DNA of 64,000 nucleotides from Acidobacteriota bacterium (GTDB lineage: Bacteria > Acidobacteriota > Holophagae > Holophagales > Holophagaceae), in contig JACPYP010000003.1 of assembly GCA_016195985.1 (NCBI GenBank), forward strand, positions 81,763 to 145,762. Direction: 5' to 3'. A program made the translations under genes and the position numbers. The notes below the pieces were generated by a model. It worked only from the letters and a program-made list of their open reading frames with translations. It did not search any database and was not told the origin of the DNA. This document shows positions 18,742 through 30,217 of this stretch, in pieces. Every line of letters begins with the position of its first letter. Positions within the stretch are counted from its first letter, which is position 1.

Positions 18742-19263
18742 CTACCCGATGGCCTCGGGGTTGCGCGCCGCCAGCTTCTCCTTCACCCGGTCCACGGCCT
18801 TGGCGGCCAAGGCGTAGCGGGGGTTCTCCTCCAGGGCGTGGCGAAAGTGCTCCAGGGCCTTGTCGAGCTGGCCCTTGGCCTCGTAGACCCGGCCCAGGTT
18901 GAAGTGGGGGAAGCAGTAGCTCTCGTATCGCTTGGCCTTGAGCGCCATGCGCAGCCAGGGAATGGCCTCGTCGGGCTCGTTCTGTTCCACATAGTAGGCG
19001 CCGATATCGTTGTAGGGGTTGCCGAACTCGGGATCCAGGTCGATGGCCCGGTGGCAATCCTCGATGGCCGAGGCGTAGTCCTTCTCGAAAGAACGGGCCC
19101 AGCCCCGGAAGGTGTAGGCCTCCGCCGTGGGGTGGATCTCGATGGACTTGGTGTAGAGGGCGATGGCCTTCTCCACCTCGTTCTTCATATGGAGCTGGTA
19201 GGCCTTTCCCACCCACTCCATGGCCTCCTGGCGCTTGTCTTTGTTGTCCTGTGCGTCGCTCAT
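18742..19263 (-). CDS. Tetratricopeptide repeat protein
   Basis: A 173-residue soluble protein made almost wholly of TPRs: AYQLHMKNEVEKAIALYTKSIEIHP, AYTFRGWARSFEKDYASAIEDCHRAIDLDP, PYNDIGAYYVEQNEPDEAIPWLRMALK and HFNLGRVYEAKGQLDKALEHFRHALEENP. No signal peptide. TPR stacks mediate protein-protein contacts; the partner is unknown. It converges with the kinase gene, stops only 6 bp apart. GAGG lies 8 nt before the ATG. Confidence 0.82.
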   Translation of the reverse strand: MSDAQDNKDKRQEAMEWVGKAYQLHMKNEVEKAIALYTKSIEIHPTAEAYTFRGWARSFEKDYASAIEDCHRAIDLDPEFGNPYNDIGAYYVEQNEPDEAIPWLRMALKAKRYESYCFPHFNLGRVYEAKGQLDKALEHFRHALEENPRYALAAKAVDRVKEKLAARNPEAIG

Positions 19264-19437
19264 GGGTGGACCTCGACGCCCACAGGATAAAGCCTCTGGC
19301 TACCGCTTCGGCAGGAATCTCATCAGGGGGTCCAGACCTTCGGCACGGCAAAAGACAACCTTCGCATCATCTTTACGTGTCATTGAATCCATTTCGTGTT
19401 TAATATGGCTCCTGTGTTCTTCATTGGGGGTCCCGAC

Positions 19438-21261
19438 ATGGATTCAACCCTTCTTCAACTGCCCGCCTACGTGGCGAACCAGAAATTCATCGGGTGGCTC
19501 AAGGAGGTCGTGGACCTCTGCCAGCCTGATGCAATCCACTGGTGCGATGGTTCCGAGCAGGAATTCGACCTCCTCTGCGGCCGCCTGGTCGAGGGCGGCA
19601 CCTTCCGGAAGCTGAACCCGGCCAAGCGGCCCAACAGCTACCTGGCCTGGAGCGACCCCATCGACGTGGCCCGCGTGGAGGACCGCACCTTCATCTGCTG
19701 CAAGCAGAAGGCCGACGCAGGCCCCACCAACAACTGGATGGAACCTTCCGAAATGAAGGCCAAGCTCCGGGGCTTCTTCAAGGGCTGCATGAAGGGCCGC
19801 ACCCTCTATGTCATCCCCTTCAGCATGGGTCCGCTCGGCAGTCCCATCGCCCAGATCGGGGTGGAATTGTCCGATTCGCCTTACGTGGCCGTGAACATGA
19901 AGATCATGACCCGCATGGGCAAGGCCGTGTGGGACGTGATGGGCAACGGCGATTTCGTGCCGGCGCTCCACTCCGTGGGCATGCCCCTGGCCGCCGGCCA
20001 GAAGGATGTGCCCTGGCCGTGCAATCAGGAGAAGTACATCGTCCACTTCCCCGAAGAGCGCAGCATCTGGAGCTTCGGCAGCGGCTACGGCGGCAACGCC
20101 CTGCTGGGGAAGAAATGCTTCGCCCTGCGCATCGCCTCCACCATGGCCAAGGAAGAGGGCTGGCTCGCTGAGCACATGCTGATCCTGGGCCTGGAGAAGA
20201 AGGGCGAGAAGACCTATGTCGCCGCCGCCTTCCCCAGCGCCTGCGGCAAGACCAACTTCGCCATGATCCAGAGCCCCGAGGCCTTCAAGGATTGCAAGGT
20301 CACCACCGTGGGCGACGACATCGCCTGGATCAAGCCCGGCCCCGACGGCCGCCTCTACGCCATCAACCCCGAGGCCGGCTTCTTCGGCGTGGCTCCCGGC
20401 ACCGGCATGAAGTCCAATCCCAACGCCATGCTCACCATCACCAAGAACACCATCTTCACCAACGTGGCCCTCACCGCCGACGGCGATGTGTGGTGGGAAG
20501 GCATGACGGATGAGGTGCCGGACGGCCTCACCAACTGGCAGGGCCAGCCCCACGACAAGGCCAGCGGCAAGCCCGCGGCCCACGCCAATGCCCGCTTCAC
20601 CGCCCCCGCCTCCCAGTGCCCCACCATCGACCCCAAGTGGGAGGATCCCGCAGGCGTGCCCATCAGCGCCTTCATCTTCGGCGGCCGCCGGGCCACCACC
20701 GTGCCTCTGGTCATGCAGCCCGTGAACTGGAGCTTCGGCGTCTACTTCGCCGCCACCATCGGCTCGGAGATGACCGCCGCCGCCGCTGGCACCCTGGGCC
20801 AGGTGCGGCGCGATCCCTTCGCCATGCTGCCCTTCTGCGGCTACCACATGGGCGCCTACTTCGACCACTGGCTCCAGATGGGCCGCGAACTGCCGAATCC
20901 CCCGAAGATCTTCATCGTGAACTGGTTCCGCAAGGGCCAGGACGGCAAGTTCCTCTGGCCCGGCTACAGCGAGAACATGCGCGTGCTGAACTGGGTCGTG
21001 GACCGCGTCCACGGCCGCGCCTTCGCCATGGAGACGCCCCTGGGCTGGATGCCCCGCAAGGAAGACCTCGACCTCACGGGCATCAAGGGCTTCGACGACA
21101 GCCGCTACAACGAGCTCACCGCCATCAACAAGGACGAGTGGCGCCGGGAGCTGCTGCTCCACGAAGAGCTCTTCGAGCAGGTCTATGACCGCCTGCCCAA
21201 GGAATTCCCGCCCATGCGCCAGCTGCTGCTGGCCGCCCTGTGGCGCACCCCCAGCAAGTAG
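19438..21261 (+). CDS. pckG: Phosphoenolpyruvate carboxykinase (GTP)
   Basis: A 607-residue enzyme that converts oxaloacetate and GTP to PEP, CO2 and GDP, linking the TCA cycle to gluconeogenesis. It has the GTP-class features: P-loop [13 protein letters not shown], metal and substrate residues around [19 protein letters not shown] and the C-terminal nucleotide-binding segment [23 protein letters not shown]. Length matches the GTP family (about 600) and not the ATP family (about 530). The ATG at 19438 is preceded by GGGGG; the frame extends 14 codons further but without a ribosome binding site. An AT-rich stretch upstream includes TAATAT at 19401-19406, a possible -10, with no convincing -35. 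Confidence 0.96.
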   Translation: MDSTLLQLPAYVANQKFIGWLKEVVDLCQPDAIHWCDGSEQEFDLLCGRLVEGGTFRKLNPAKRPNSYLAWSDPIDVARVEDRTFICCKQKADAGPTNNWMEPSEMKAKLRGFFKGCMKGRTLYVIPFSMGPLGSPIAQIGVELSDSPYVAVNMKIMTRMGKAVWDVMGNGDFVPALHSVGMPLAAGQKDVPWPCNQEKYIVHFPEERSIWSFGSGYGGNALLGKKCFALRIASTMAKEEGWLAEHMLILGLEKKGEKTYVAAAFPSACGKTNFAMIQSPEAFKDCKVTTVGDDIAWIKPGPDGRLYAINPEAGFFGVAPGTGMKSNPNAMLTITKNTIFTNVALTADGDVWWEGMTDEVPDGLTNWQGQPHDKASGKPAAHANARFTAPASQCPTIDPKWEDPAGVPISAFIFGGRRATTVPLVMQPVNWSFGVYFAATIGSEMTAAAAGTLGQVRRDPFAMLPFCGYHMGAYFDHWLQMGRELPNPPKIFIVNWFRKGQDGKFLWPGYSENMRVLNWVVDRVHGRAFAMETPLGWMPRKEDLDLTGIKGFDDSRYNELTAINKDEWRRELLLHEELFEQVYDRLPKEFPPMRQLLLAALWRTPSK

Positions 21262-21280
21262 AGCCCAGCCCTTTCCACCC

Positions 21281-21311
21281 CCCAGGGGCGCCGTTCCGCG
21301 GCGCCCCTGGG
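21281..21311 (+). terminator. GC hairpin after pckG
   Basis: A perfect 13-bp stem (CCCAGGGGCGCCG and its complement) with a 5-nt loop, starting 20 bp after the pckG stop. No T-run follows, so it may be a 3'-end stabilising hairpin rather than an intrinsic terminator. Confidence 0.55.
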
Positions 21312-21368
21312 CCGTTCATGGCCCAATTTGAGCGCGGTCCCCGCGGCGATCCCTTCTATTCTGGTTCC

Positions 21369-23222
21369 ATGGCGAACGATCTCCCAGGCTCCTACTGCCA
21401 GAACTGCCTTTCCTGGAACCCCGGGGACCGGGAGACCTGCCTCAAGTGCGGCACCCGCCTCCTCATCCTGGCCGGGGACCAGACCTGGGAGGATGAACCC
21501 GAGGATGGCGAAGAGGGCGAGGACCTGGAGGAGCACCTCCTGGAACGCATCACCGGGCTGGAAGAGACCATGCGGCGGGTGGAAACCTACCTCGAGACCG
21601 TCTCCGACCAGCTCGGCAAGCTGGAGCGCAGCGAGGTCATGCTCCGCAACGGCCTCATGGCCCTGGTCCAGGAGATGGAGCAGAACCGCCAGTTGGACGC
21701 CCACGCCTTCTCCGAGCGCTGGGAGGGCCTCGTGGAGGAGAACCTCCACCTCATCAGCGCCCGGGAGCTGTTCACCCGCTACCGCGCCCGCATCCTGCCC
21801 ATCGCCCGGCCCAAATCCATGGCCCAGCTCAAGCGGGCCCTGCTGGAGACCACGGCCCTGCTGGAAGCCGCCGACCTGCCCGGCGCCGCCCAGCGCCTGG
21901 GCCAGGCCCTGCCCCTGGATCCCAAGAACTACGAGCTGATCTTCACCGCCGCCTCGCTCTATGAAGCCTCCCAGGACCTTGAGGAGGCCGAATCCCTGGC
22001 CCGCAAAGCCGTGAGCCTGAGCCCCCGCCACTTCGAGGCCTGGATGCTGCTGGGCAAGCTGTTGCAGGAGCTGCCCGAGCAAATCGACCAGGCCATCGAG
22101 GCCCTGCACCAGGCTGCAGATCTCCGTCCTGAAGATGCCGAACCCCGCATGATGCTGGCGGAGCTGCTCCTCGACCAGGACGACCTGCAGGGCGCCCTCG
22201 AGGCCGCCCAGGAGGCCGTGGCCCGCCGCAAGGACGGCGAAACCCTGCTGCTGCTGGGCCAAGTGCATCTCGCCCGCGGCGAAAGCGCCATGGCCGTGCC
22301 CGCCCTCAAGGAGGCCAGCGCCTACCTGCCCGGCGACCTGCATGTGCGCGAGGCCCTGGCCGAGGCCTACCTCCTCCAGGAAGAGAGGTCCAAGGCCTTC
22401 TCCATCCTCCAGGAACTGCTCACGCAGAACCCCGGCGACCCGCAGCTCCTGCTCATGCTGGACGCTGAAAGCCACCCCCAGTTGCGCGAGGCCCGCGACG
22501 GCAAGGCCGGCACCCAGCTCATGCTGGACGAGGTCGAGACGCTGCTGGACGAGAACCAGACCGAGGGCGCGGAAGTGCTGCTCAAGCGGGTGCGCCGAAA
22601 GGGCCGCAGCCAGCGCTCCGAGTGGCTCGATCTCCGGCTCGCCTTCCTGAAAGAACCCGAAAAGCAGCTTAGGCCCGCGCTGGCCTTCGCCTCCTCCGAC
22701 CGCCATCCCCGCCTTTGCTTCCTGGCCCTGCGCCTGGTGCTGGAACACCTCATGGAGCAGAAGCGCGAGCCCGAAATCACCAAGGCCCTGGACGTCTACC
22801 TCAACCGCCACCCCAAGAGCACCGGCGCCTGGGAAGCCGCCCTGATGCGCCAGGCCTACCGCCTCATGAACGGCCAGATCACCGAGCAGGATTTGCAAGA
22901 GGTGCGCCGGCTGCACACCCACCCCCTGCCCGGCCTGGAACCCCGCGCCCGCACCCTGTTGGGTCAGTACCTGCTGGCCCTCAAACATCACCAGGAGGTG
23001 GTGGATCTCATCGATCCCCTTATCGAAAAAGAACCCACCCTCATCCATCACTTCCAGCTCGGAGCCGCCCTGGCCGGCTTGGGGGACCGGGAAGGCGCCC
23101 GCGCCCTGTTGAGGGCCGGCCTCGAAGCAGATCCGGGAGACCTCAACGATGGCCAGGCCAAGGGCGTGAAGAGCCAAATCAAAGGCTTGCTTCAAGAAAT
23201 GAACGAGGCGACCCCCATCTGA
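21369..23222 (+). CDS. Zinc-ribbon and TPR-repeat protein
   Basis: A 617-residue cytoplasmic protein. The N-terminus is a zinc ribbon (YCQNCLSWNPGDRETCLKC), followed by an acidic stretch (EDEPEDGEEGEDLEEHLLE) and a coiled-coil helix (LEETMRRVETYLETVSDQLGKLERSEV). From about residue 150 to the end come TPR-type helical repeats (LEEAESLARKAVSLSPRHFEAWMLLGKLLQE, LRPEDAEPRMMLAELLLDQDDLQGALEAAQEAV). Function unknown; scaffolding is likely. The start at 21369 places the zinc ribbon at the N-terminus but has no clear ribosome binding site; the frame stays open upstream through the pckG hairpin. Confidence 0.75.
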   Translation: MANDLPGSYCQNCLSWNPGDRETCLKCGTRLLILAGDQTWEDEPEDGEEGEDLEEHLLERITGLEETMRRVETYLETVSDQLGKLERSEVMLRNGLMALVQEMEQNRQLDAHAFSERWEGLVEENLHLISARELFTRYRARILPIARPKSMAQLKRALLETTALLEAADLPGAAQRLGQALPLDPKNYELIFTAASLYEASQDLEEAESLARKAVSLSPRHFEAWMLLGKLLQELPEQIDQAIEALHQAADLRPEDAEPRMMLAELLLDQDDLQGALEAAQEAVARRKDGETLLLLGQVHLARGESAMAVPALKEASAYLPGDLHVREALAEAYLLQEERSKAFSILQELLTQNPGDPQLLLMLDAESHPQLREARDGKAGTQLMLDEVETLLDENQTEGAEVLLKRVRRKGRSQRSEWLDLRLAFLKEPEKQLRPALAFASSDRHPRLCFLALRLVLEHLMEQKREPEITKALDVYLNRHPKSTGAWEAALMRQAYRLMNGQITEQDLQEVRRLHTHPLPGLEPRARTLLGQYLLALKHHQEVVDLIDPLIEKEPTLIHHFQLGAALAGLGDREGARALLRAGLEADPGDLNDGQAKGVKSQIKGLLQEMNEATPI

Positions 23223-23250
23223 GGCCCTCGTGACCCAGGCCACAGCCTAT

Positions 23251-23275
23251 TAAGTTGACAATTTTAGTCGAGATT
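23251..23275 (+). promoter_or_regulatory. IscR/Rrf2 type-1-like operator at the suf promoter
   Basis: The core TTGACAATTTTAGTCGAG matches the published Enterobacteria IscR type-1 motif (half sites YYGAC and YAGTC, 5 bp between) at about 20 of 25 positions. It covers the -35 element of the predicted suf promoter, as expected for a repressor. A nearly identical core is found before the peroxiredoxin gene at 58534-58558. No Rrf2-family gene is in the window. Confidence 0.6.
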
Positions 23276-23282
23276 CCAGAAT
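23255..23282 (+). promoter_or_regulatory. Predicted promoter of the suf operon
   Basis: TTGACA at 23255-23260, a 16-bp spacer and CAGAAT at 23277-23282, ending 21 bp before the sufB ATG. The -35 is a perfect consensus; the -10 matches 4 of 6. The IscR-like site lies over it. Confidence 0.5.
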
Positions 23283-23303
23283 GGAAGGGATCGGGAGACG
23301 GCC

Positions 23304-24743
23304 ATGAGCACCACCTTGAACGTGGTCACCAGCCAGGAATACAAATACGGCTTCGTGACGGACATCGAGGCGGACAGCGTCGCGCCCGGCCTGAACGAGG
23401 ACGTGATCCGCTTCATTTCGGCCAAGAAGGGCGAGCCCGAGTGGCTGCTGGAATTCCGCCTCAAAGCCTTCCGCCACTGGCTCACCATGACCGAACCCGA
23501 ATGGGCCAAGGTGGACTACCCCAGGCCCGACTTCCAGAAGATCGTCTACTACAGCGCCCCGAAAGCCAAGGTGGCCAAGTACGCCTCCATGGACGAGGTG
23601 GACCCCGAGCTGCTGCGCACCTTCGAAAAGCTGGGCGTGCCCATCAACGAGCAGGCCTCCTTGGCGGGCGTGGCCGTGGACGTGGTCTTCGACTCCGTGA
23701 GTGTGACCACCACCTACAAGGAGAAGCTGGCCGCCGTCGGCATCATCTTCTGCAGCTTCAGCGAAGCCGTGAAGGAGCATCCTGAGCTCGTCAGGAAATA
23801 CCTGGGCAGCGTCGTGCCCGCCGCCGACAACTTTTACGCCGCCCTGAACAGCGCCGTCTTCACGGACGGCAGCTTCGTCTTCATCCCCAAAGGCGTCGCC
23901 TGCCCCATGGACTTGAGCACCTACTTCCGCATCAACAACAAGGAATCGGGCCAGTTCGAGCGCACGCTGATCGTGGCCGAGGAAGGCGCCAGCGTCAGCT
24001 ACCTGGAAGGCTGCACAGCGCCCCAGTTTGACACCAACCAGCTGCATGCGGCCGTGGTGGAACTGGTGGCCCTCGACAACGCCTCCATCAAATACAGCAC
24101 CGTTCAGAACTGGTACGCCGGCGACAAGAACGGCGTGGGCGGCATCTTCAACTTCGTCACCAAGCGCGGCCTCTGCAAGGGCAAGGGCTCCCGCATCAGC
24201 TGGACCCAGGTGGAGACCGGCAGCGCCATTACGTGGAAATACCCCAGCTGCGTCCTGCTGGGCGACGACAGCATCGGCGAGTTCTACAGCGTGGCCCTCA
24301 CCAACCACAAACAGCAGGCCGACACGGGCACCAAGATGGTGCACATCGGAAAGAACACCAAGAGCACCATCATCAGCAAGGGCATCAGCGCCGGCGACAG
24401 CTCCAACAGCTACCGCGGCCTCGTGAAAGTGCAGCCCAAGGCAGAGGGCGCCCGCAACTTCAGCCAGTGCGACTCCATGCTCATCGGCCAGACCTGCAGC
24501 GCCAGCACCTTCCCCTACATCGAGGTTCAGAACCGCAGCGCCCGGGTGGAGCACGAAGCCACCACCAGCAAGATCGGCGAAGAACAGCTCTTCTACTTCC
24601 AGCAGCGCGGCATCCCCGCCGAGGAAGCCATCAGCATGATCATCAACGGCTTCTGCAAAGACGTCTTCCGCGAACTCCCCATGGAATTCGCCGTCGAAGC
24701 CACCAAGCTGCTTTCGCTCAAACTGGAAGGGTCTGTCGGTTAA
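23304..24743 (+). CDS. sufB: Fe-S cluster assembly scaffold subunit SufB
   Basis: A 479-residue core subunit of the SufBCD scaffold on which Fe-S clusters are built. It is full length for SufB and shows the family sequence [12 protein letters not shown] at the N-terminus, [21 protein letters not shown], the beta-helix with [26 protein letters not shown] and [22 protein letters not shown], and the C-terminal [17 protein letters not shown]...[18 protein letters not shown] lies 6 nt before the ATG. It is first in the sufBCDSU cluster, separated from sufC by 102 bp that carry a palindromic repeat. Confidence 0.97.
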   Translation: MSTTLNVVTSQEYKYGFVTDIEADSVAPGLNEDVIRFISAKKGEPEWLLEFRLKAFRHWLTMTEPEWAKVDYPRPDFQKIVYYSAPKAKVAKYASMDEVDPELLRTFEKLGVPINEQASLAGVAVDVVFDSVSVTTTYKEKLAAVGIIFCSFSEAVKEHPELVRKYLGSVVPAADNFYAALNSAVFTDGSFVFIPKGVACPMDLSTYFRINNKESGQFERTLIVAEEGASVSYLEGCTAPQFDTNQLHAAVVELVALDNASIKYSTVQNWYAGDKNGVGGIFNFVTKRGLCKGKGSRISWTQVETGSAITWKYPSCVLLGDDSIGEFYSVALTNHKQQADTGTKMVHIGKNTKSTIISKGISAGDSSNSYRGLVKVQPKAEGARNFSQCDSMLIGQTCSASTFPYIEVQNRSARVEHEATTSKIGEEQLFYFQQRGIPAEEAISMIINGFCKDVFRELPMEFAVEATKLLSLKLEGSVG

Positions 24744-24749
24744 GAATTT

Positions 24750-24821
24750 CACCACCAAGGCACCAAGAAAAGCAAAACGCCCTGGTTGTTGTCCTTCGCA
24801 GTTCTTGGTGGCTTGGTGGTG
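24750..24821. repeat. Dispersed palindromic repeat, CACCAAG type, between sufB and sufC
   Basis: Arms 24750-24769 and 24802-24821 are 20 bp long and pair at 19 positions. The arm is a run of degenerate words (CACCACCAAGGCACCAAGAA). It can form a long RNA hairpin inside the suf message. It is related in word structure to the repeats at 28125-28206, 34822-35019 and 54074-54177. Confidence 0.8.
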
Positions 24822-24845
24822 ATCAGTTTCAGTTCTGGAGTTCAA

Positions 24846-25606
<761 letters not shown>

Positions 25607-25610
<4 letters not shown>

Positions 25611-26883
25611 GCACGATGGTCGCAGGCGCGGCCTTTGCCGCTGACCTGCTCAGCGGGCCAAGGCCCGCTGAGTGGAAAGAGCTGCGCGAGGCCGCCGAGG
25701 CCCGCCTGGCTGGTCGTGAGTTGCCCACGATGCATGAGGAGGATTGGAAGTACCTGGATCTGAAGCCGCTCGCCGCGCTCCGTTTCGGCCCGGCGCCGAA
25801 GGTCGCCGCGGACATCAGCGGCCGACTGCTCCCGGAAATGGTGGGCACCCGGCAGGTCTTCGTGAACGGCCGCCATGCGTCCCACGCCAGCTGCACCTCG
25901 GCGGTGCCCGCGGGAGTGCGCTTCTTCCCCCTGTCTGCCGCCAGCGAGGCCTGCCATGCCCTGGGCAGCGTGGGCGCTGGCGATCCCCGGAACCTATTCG
26001 AGGATTTGAACGCCGCCCGCTTCGAGGATGGCGCGGTCATCCTCGTGCCCAAGAACATGAAGGCGGCCCTGCCTCTGCATCTGCTCTTCATCACCAGCGC
26101 CGAGGCCCCCGTGGCAGTCTTTCCCCGGCTCCTCGTGGTCCTGGAGCGCGGTTCCGAACTCGAACTGGTGGAAGAGCACCACGGGGAAGGCGCGTACCTG
26201 ACGGCCCCGGTCATCGAGATCCGCGTTGCCGAGGGCGCCGTCCTGCGCCACGAGCGCGTGCAGCGCGACAGCATGGAGGCCTTCCACCTGGGCACCCTCC
26301 GCGCCGAGGTGGCCAAGGGCGGCCAGTACCACTCGCGGACCCTCAGCTTCGGTGCGCGCCTCTCGCGGCAGCAGCCTTGGCTGCGCCTGGCCGAAGGCGT
26401 CGAGGCCTCCCTGGACGGCCTCGCCCTGCTTGACGGCACGCAGGTGGCCGATACCCACAGCTTCATCCACCACGCCGAGCCCCATTCCCAGAGCCACCAG
26501 TTGCACAAGTGCATCGTGGACGGGCGAGCCAGGGCCATCTTCAACGGCCAGATCCGCGTGGCCCCCAGAGCCCAGGGCACGGACGCGAAACAGCAGAGCC
26601 GCAACCTGCTCCTTTCCGAAACCGCCCGGGTGGACACCAAGCCCCAGCTGGAAATCTACGCCGATGACGTGAAATGCAGCCACGGCGCCGCAGTGGGGCA
26701 GCTGGATCCCGAAGAGCTTTTCTACATGCAGAGCCGCGGCCTCAACGCCGACGATGCCCGCAACTTGCTCACCTACGGCTTTGCCGCGGACGTGATCGCC
26801 CACGTTCCGGTGGCCAGCCTGCGCCGGGCCTTGCGCCAGCTGGTGATGGCCCGCACCCAGGCCTCCACGCTGGGGGACTTGTC

Positions 26884-26887
<4 letters not shown>
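25607..26887 (+). CDS. sufD: Fe-S assembly scaffold subunit SufD
   Basis: A 426-residue paralogue of SufB that completes the SufBC2D scaffold. N-terminal helical part (RPAEWKELREAAEARLAG ... EEDWKYLDLKPL) and a beta-helix core ending in the family-typical VDTKPQLEIYADDVKCSHGA, AVGQLDPEELFYMQSRGL and ARNLLTYGFAADVI. Starts with an ATG overlapping the sufC stop by 4 bp and ends overlapping the sufS start by 4 bp, so the three are translationally coupled. Confidence 0.95.
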
Positions 26888-28119
<1,232 letters not shown>

Positions 28120-28124
28120 AAAAA

Positions 28125-28206
28125 GATTCACCACCAAGACACGAAGACGCCAAGGAAAGCAGAAGCTTTTATCTTTCCTCGCGTCTTCGCGCCTTCGTGG
28201 TGAATC
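28125..28206. repeat. Dispersed palindromic repeat, CACGAAGACGC type, between sufS and sufU
   Basis: Arms 28125-28159 and 28173-28206 pair over about 34 bp with a few mismatches. The arms consist of degenerate words around ACCAAGACACGAAGACGCCAAGG. This hairpin fills most of the 115-bp gap between two otherwise contiguous suf genes, starting 5 bp after the sufS stop. Confidence 0.85.
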
Positions 28207-28234
28207 AGTTGTTTTTCCCCTCTAGGACTGGCCG

Positions 28235-28684
28235 ATGAGCAACCCCCGCGAGCTGTACCAGCAGGTCATCCTGGAGCACAACAAGAAGCCCCGGAATTTC
28301 GGGAAGCTGGAAAGCTGCACCCACCATGCCGAGGGCCACAATCCCCTCTGTGGCGATCAGCTGGAGTTGTCACTGATCATCGAGAATGGCCAGGTGCAGG
28401 ACATCAAGTTCACGGGCAGCGGCTGCGCCATCGACACGGCCAGCGCCAGCCTCATGACCGGCGCCGTCAAGGGCAAGCCCGTGGCCGAGGCCGAGGCCAT
28501 GGCCGAGCAGTTCCGCGGCATGGTGCGCGGCGACCTGGAACCCGGGGCGCAGACGCCCCTGCTGGGCAAGCTCACCCTCTTCAGTGGCGTCAAGGATCTG
28601 CCCAGCCGCGTGAAGTGCGCCGTCCTCCCCTGGGCCACCCTCCACGCCGCCCTCAAGGGCGAGGAAGAGGCATCCACAGAATGA
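28235..28684 (+). CDS. sufU: Fe-S assembly sulfur-transfer protein SufU
   Basis: A 149-residue IscU-like protein. It has LYQQVILEHNKKPRNFG at the N-terminus and three conserved cysteines in NPLCGD, GSGCAID and RVKCAVLPW. The roughly 18-residue insertion between the second and third cysteines relative to IscU (region EQFRGMVRGDLEPGAQTPLLGKL) is the SufU hallmark. As a zinc protein it accepts persulfide sulfur from SufS. AGGA lies 6 nt before the ATG. Confidence 0.95.
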   Translation: MSNPRELYQQVILEHNKKPRNFGKLESCTHHAEGHNPLCGDQLELSLIIENGQVQDIKFTGSGCAIDTASASLMTGAVKGKPVAEAEAMAEQFRGMVRGDLEPGAQTPLLGKLTLFSGVKDLPSRVKCAVLPWATLHAALKGEEEASTE

Positions 28685-28694
28685 AAACCTGTCT

Positions 28695-28753
28695 CCAGAT
28701 TTCACAGATGTCACAGATTAAAAAGAATCTGTGTGAATCTGTGGAATCTGTGG
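28695..28753. repeat. Dispersed palindromic repeat, CACAGAT type, after sufU
   Basis: Left arm 28695-28719 and right arm 28726-28753 are built from repeated words (TTCACAGATG, TCACAGATT against AATCTGTG, GAATCTGTGG). A different word from the CACGAAG repeats but the same layout: an imperfect hairpin just behind a stop codon, here 10 bp after sufU. Confidence 0.8.
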
Positions 28754-28773
28754 ACTGAAGAGGTCCATAGATC

Positions 28774-29331
28774 ATGCCGAAAATCGCTGAAATCGAATAC
28801 ACCCCCAACCCAAACGCGGTGAAATTCGTGTTGAAGGAAGCCGTGGCCGTGGGCTTCCCGAAATCCTTTCCCAACGCGGAAACGGCCGAGCACGACGAGC
28901 TGGCGAAGGGCCTTTTCGCCGTGGGGAACGTCACGTCGGTCTTCATGCAGGACAAGTTCCTCACGGTCACCAAGACCGACGACAAGGGCTGGCCGGAGAT
29001 GCTGCCCCTGCTGGCAGCGCCCATCCGGGCCGCCTCGGGCGTGGGCGGAGCCAACGGCGCCCCGGCCGCGCCCCGGGTCTTCAGCAAGGTCGAGGACGAG
29101 AACGACCCCCTGCTCAAGGACATCCGCATGGTGCTGGAGAGTTCCATCCTGCCCGCCCTGGCGGCGGACGGCGGCGGCCTGGAACTGGTGGGCCGCCACG
29201 AGAAGCAGGTGATGATCCGCTACGTGGGCGCTTGCGGCAGCTGCCCCGCCAGCCTCACGGGCACCCTGGTGGCCATCGAGGGCATGCTGCAAAAGGAAGT
29301 GGACCCGGAACTGGTGGTGATCTCGGTCTAA
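28774..29331 (+). CDS. Nfu-type Fe-S carrier (Nfu_N plus NifU C-terminal domain)
   Basis: A 185-residue protein. Residues 1-90 are an Nfu_N domain (IEYTPNPNAVKFVLKEAV ... AKGLFAVGNVTSVFMQDKFLTVTK). After a short Ala/Gly-rich linker, residues 108-185 are a NifU C-terminal domain with the cluster-binding CxxC in GACGSCPAS and the preceding LPALAADGGGLEL. Such proteins carry [4Fe-4S] clusters from the scaffold to target enzymes. It is the last gene of the suf cluster, 89 bp after sufU across a palindromic repeat. Its stop overlaps the stop of the convergent NRDE gene by 4 bp. Confidence 0.9.
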   Translation: MPKIAEIEYTPNPNAVKFVLKEAVAVGFPKSFPNAETAEHDELAKGLFAVGNVTSVFMQDKFLTVTKTDDKGWPEMLPLLAAPIRAASGVGGANGAPAAPRVFSKVEDENDPLLKDIRMVLESSILPALAADGGGLELVGRHEKQVMIRYVGACGSCPASLTGTLVAIEGMLQKEVDPELVVISV

Positions 29332-30101
29332 CCCTGTCGCCGGAACCGGAATTGGGCACGGCCCTGAGGGCCCTCCTGGGTGAAGCTCTGTTCCAGCACC
29401 GCGACCGTTTCCCGGCCCAGCCGGAGAACGGTCGAGGCCCGGGTTCCATAGGCGGGTGTGCGGATGAAGGCGGGTGAGAGCGCCCGTTCCCACTCCAGGT
29501 CGACCCCGGTCCGGGGAAGCAGGTCATCCCCATAGACCTGGGCCTCCGCCAGGAGGGCCATCAGGTTTTCATCGTCCAGGAGATCGTCCGCCCATCCAGT
29601 CTTGAGGGCTTGGACCTTGGGCCAGGGCTCGTCGAAGGCCCCGTTGGAGACCCCGTGAATGCCGGGGACGAAGGTCATCTGTTGATCCAGGCGGCTTTCA
29701 TAGCCCAGCAGATCCCGGCCGTCGTAAAGCAACAAGTTGAAGGGATTGAAAGCTCCAGCTTCCGGACGGAGTTCATCGAGGAAGGCCGCGGCGGAGGATC
29801 CGCCTTCCAGAAAGCGCACCGGGAGCTGCCCCCGCGAGGGGGTTCCCGTTCTCGAAGCCTTGGGGTCCCGATGGTTGGTCAGGGCGGCGAAGCGTCCCGC
29901 CGGGGTCAGCCCCAGCCAGGTTCCGCCTGCCTCGAGGTCGCGGCCGGCCAGAATCGGACGATCCTCCCACCAGGCCATGGGCGCCGTGGGCCGGGTGTAG
30001 AACTCGTCCCGGTTGGCCGCAACCAAGAGGGGGGTGGGTCCACCTGGCTGCCAGTGGAAGGCGATGAGGCACACCCCTCCAGGGTAGACCGGTCTTGCCA
30101 T
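29328..30101 (-). CDS. NRDE-family protein (TANGO2-like)
   Basis: A 257-residue protein of the NRDE/TANGO2 family, named for the motif seen here in LLVAANRDEFYTRP. Other family segments are GGTWLGLTPAGRFAALTNHRDP, NPFNLLLYDGRDLLGYES, HGVSNGAFDEPWPKV and the C-terminal GTRASTVLRLGRE. Function is not settled; the family has an Ntn-hydrolase-like fold. The usual start is at MCLIAF; here that position is GTG (VCLIAF) directly behind GGAGGG, while the ATG nine codons earlier has AGGA at a good distance and is used. Confidence 0.85.
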   Translation of the reverse strand: MARPVYPGGVCLIAFHWQPGGPTPLLVAANRDEFYTRPTAPMAWWEDRPILAGRDLEAGGTWLGLTPAGRFAALTNHRDPKASRTGTPSRGQLPVRFLEGGSSAAAFLDELRPEAGAFNPFNLLLYDGRDLLGYESRLDQQMTFVPGIHGVSNGAFDEPWPKVQALKTGWADDLLDDENLMALLAEAQVYGDDLLPRTGVDLEWERALSPAFIRTPAYGTRASTVLRLGRETVAVLEQSFTQEGPQGRAQFRFRRQG

Positions 30102-30217
30102 GACATTTCCTGGCCCTGGTTGGATTTCTGCGATAGTCTGTGCGTTCTGCCGGACTTCGTGTGCCGGGATTCCAGCCCACCGCCAGAGCGCGGGGGCTAA
30201 CCAAAGAGGTGGACTTC

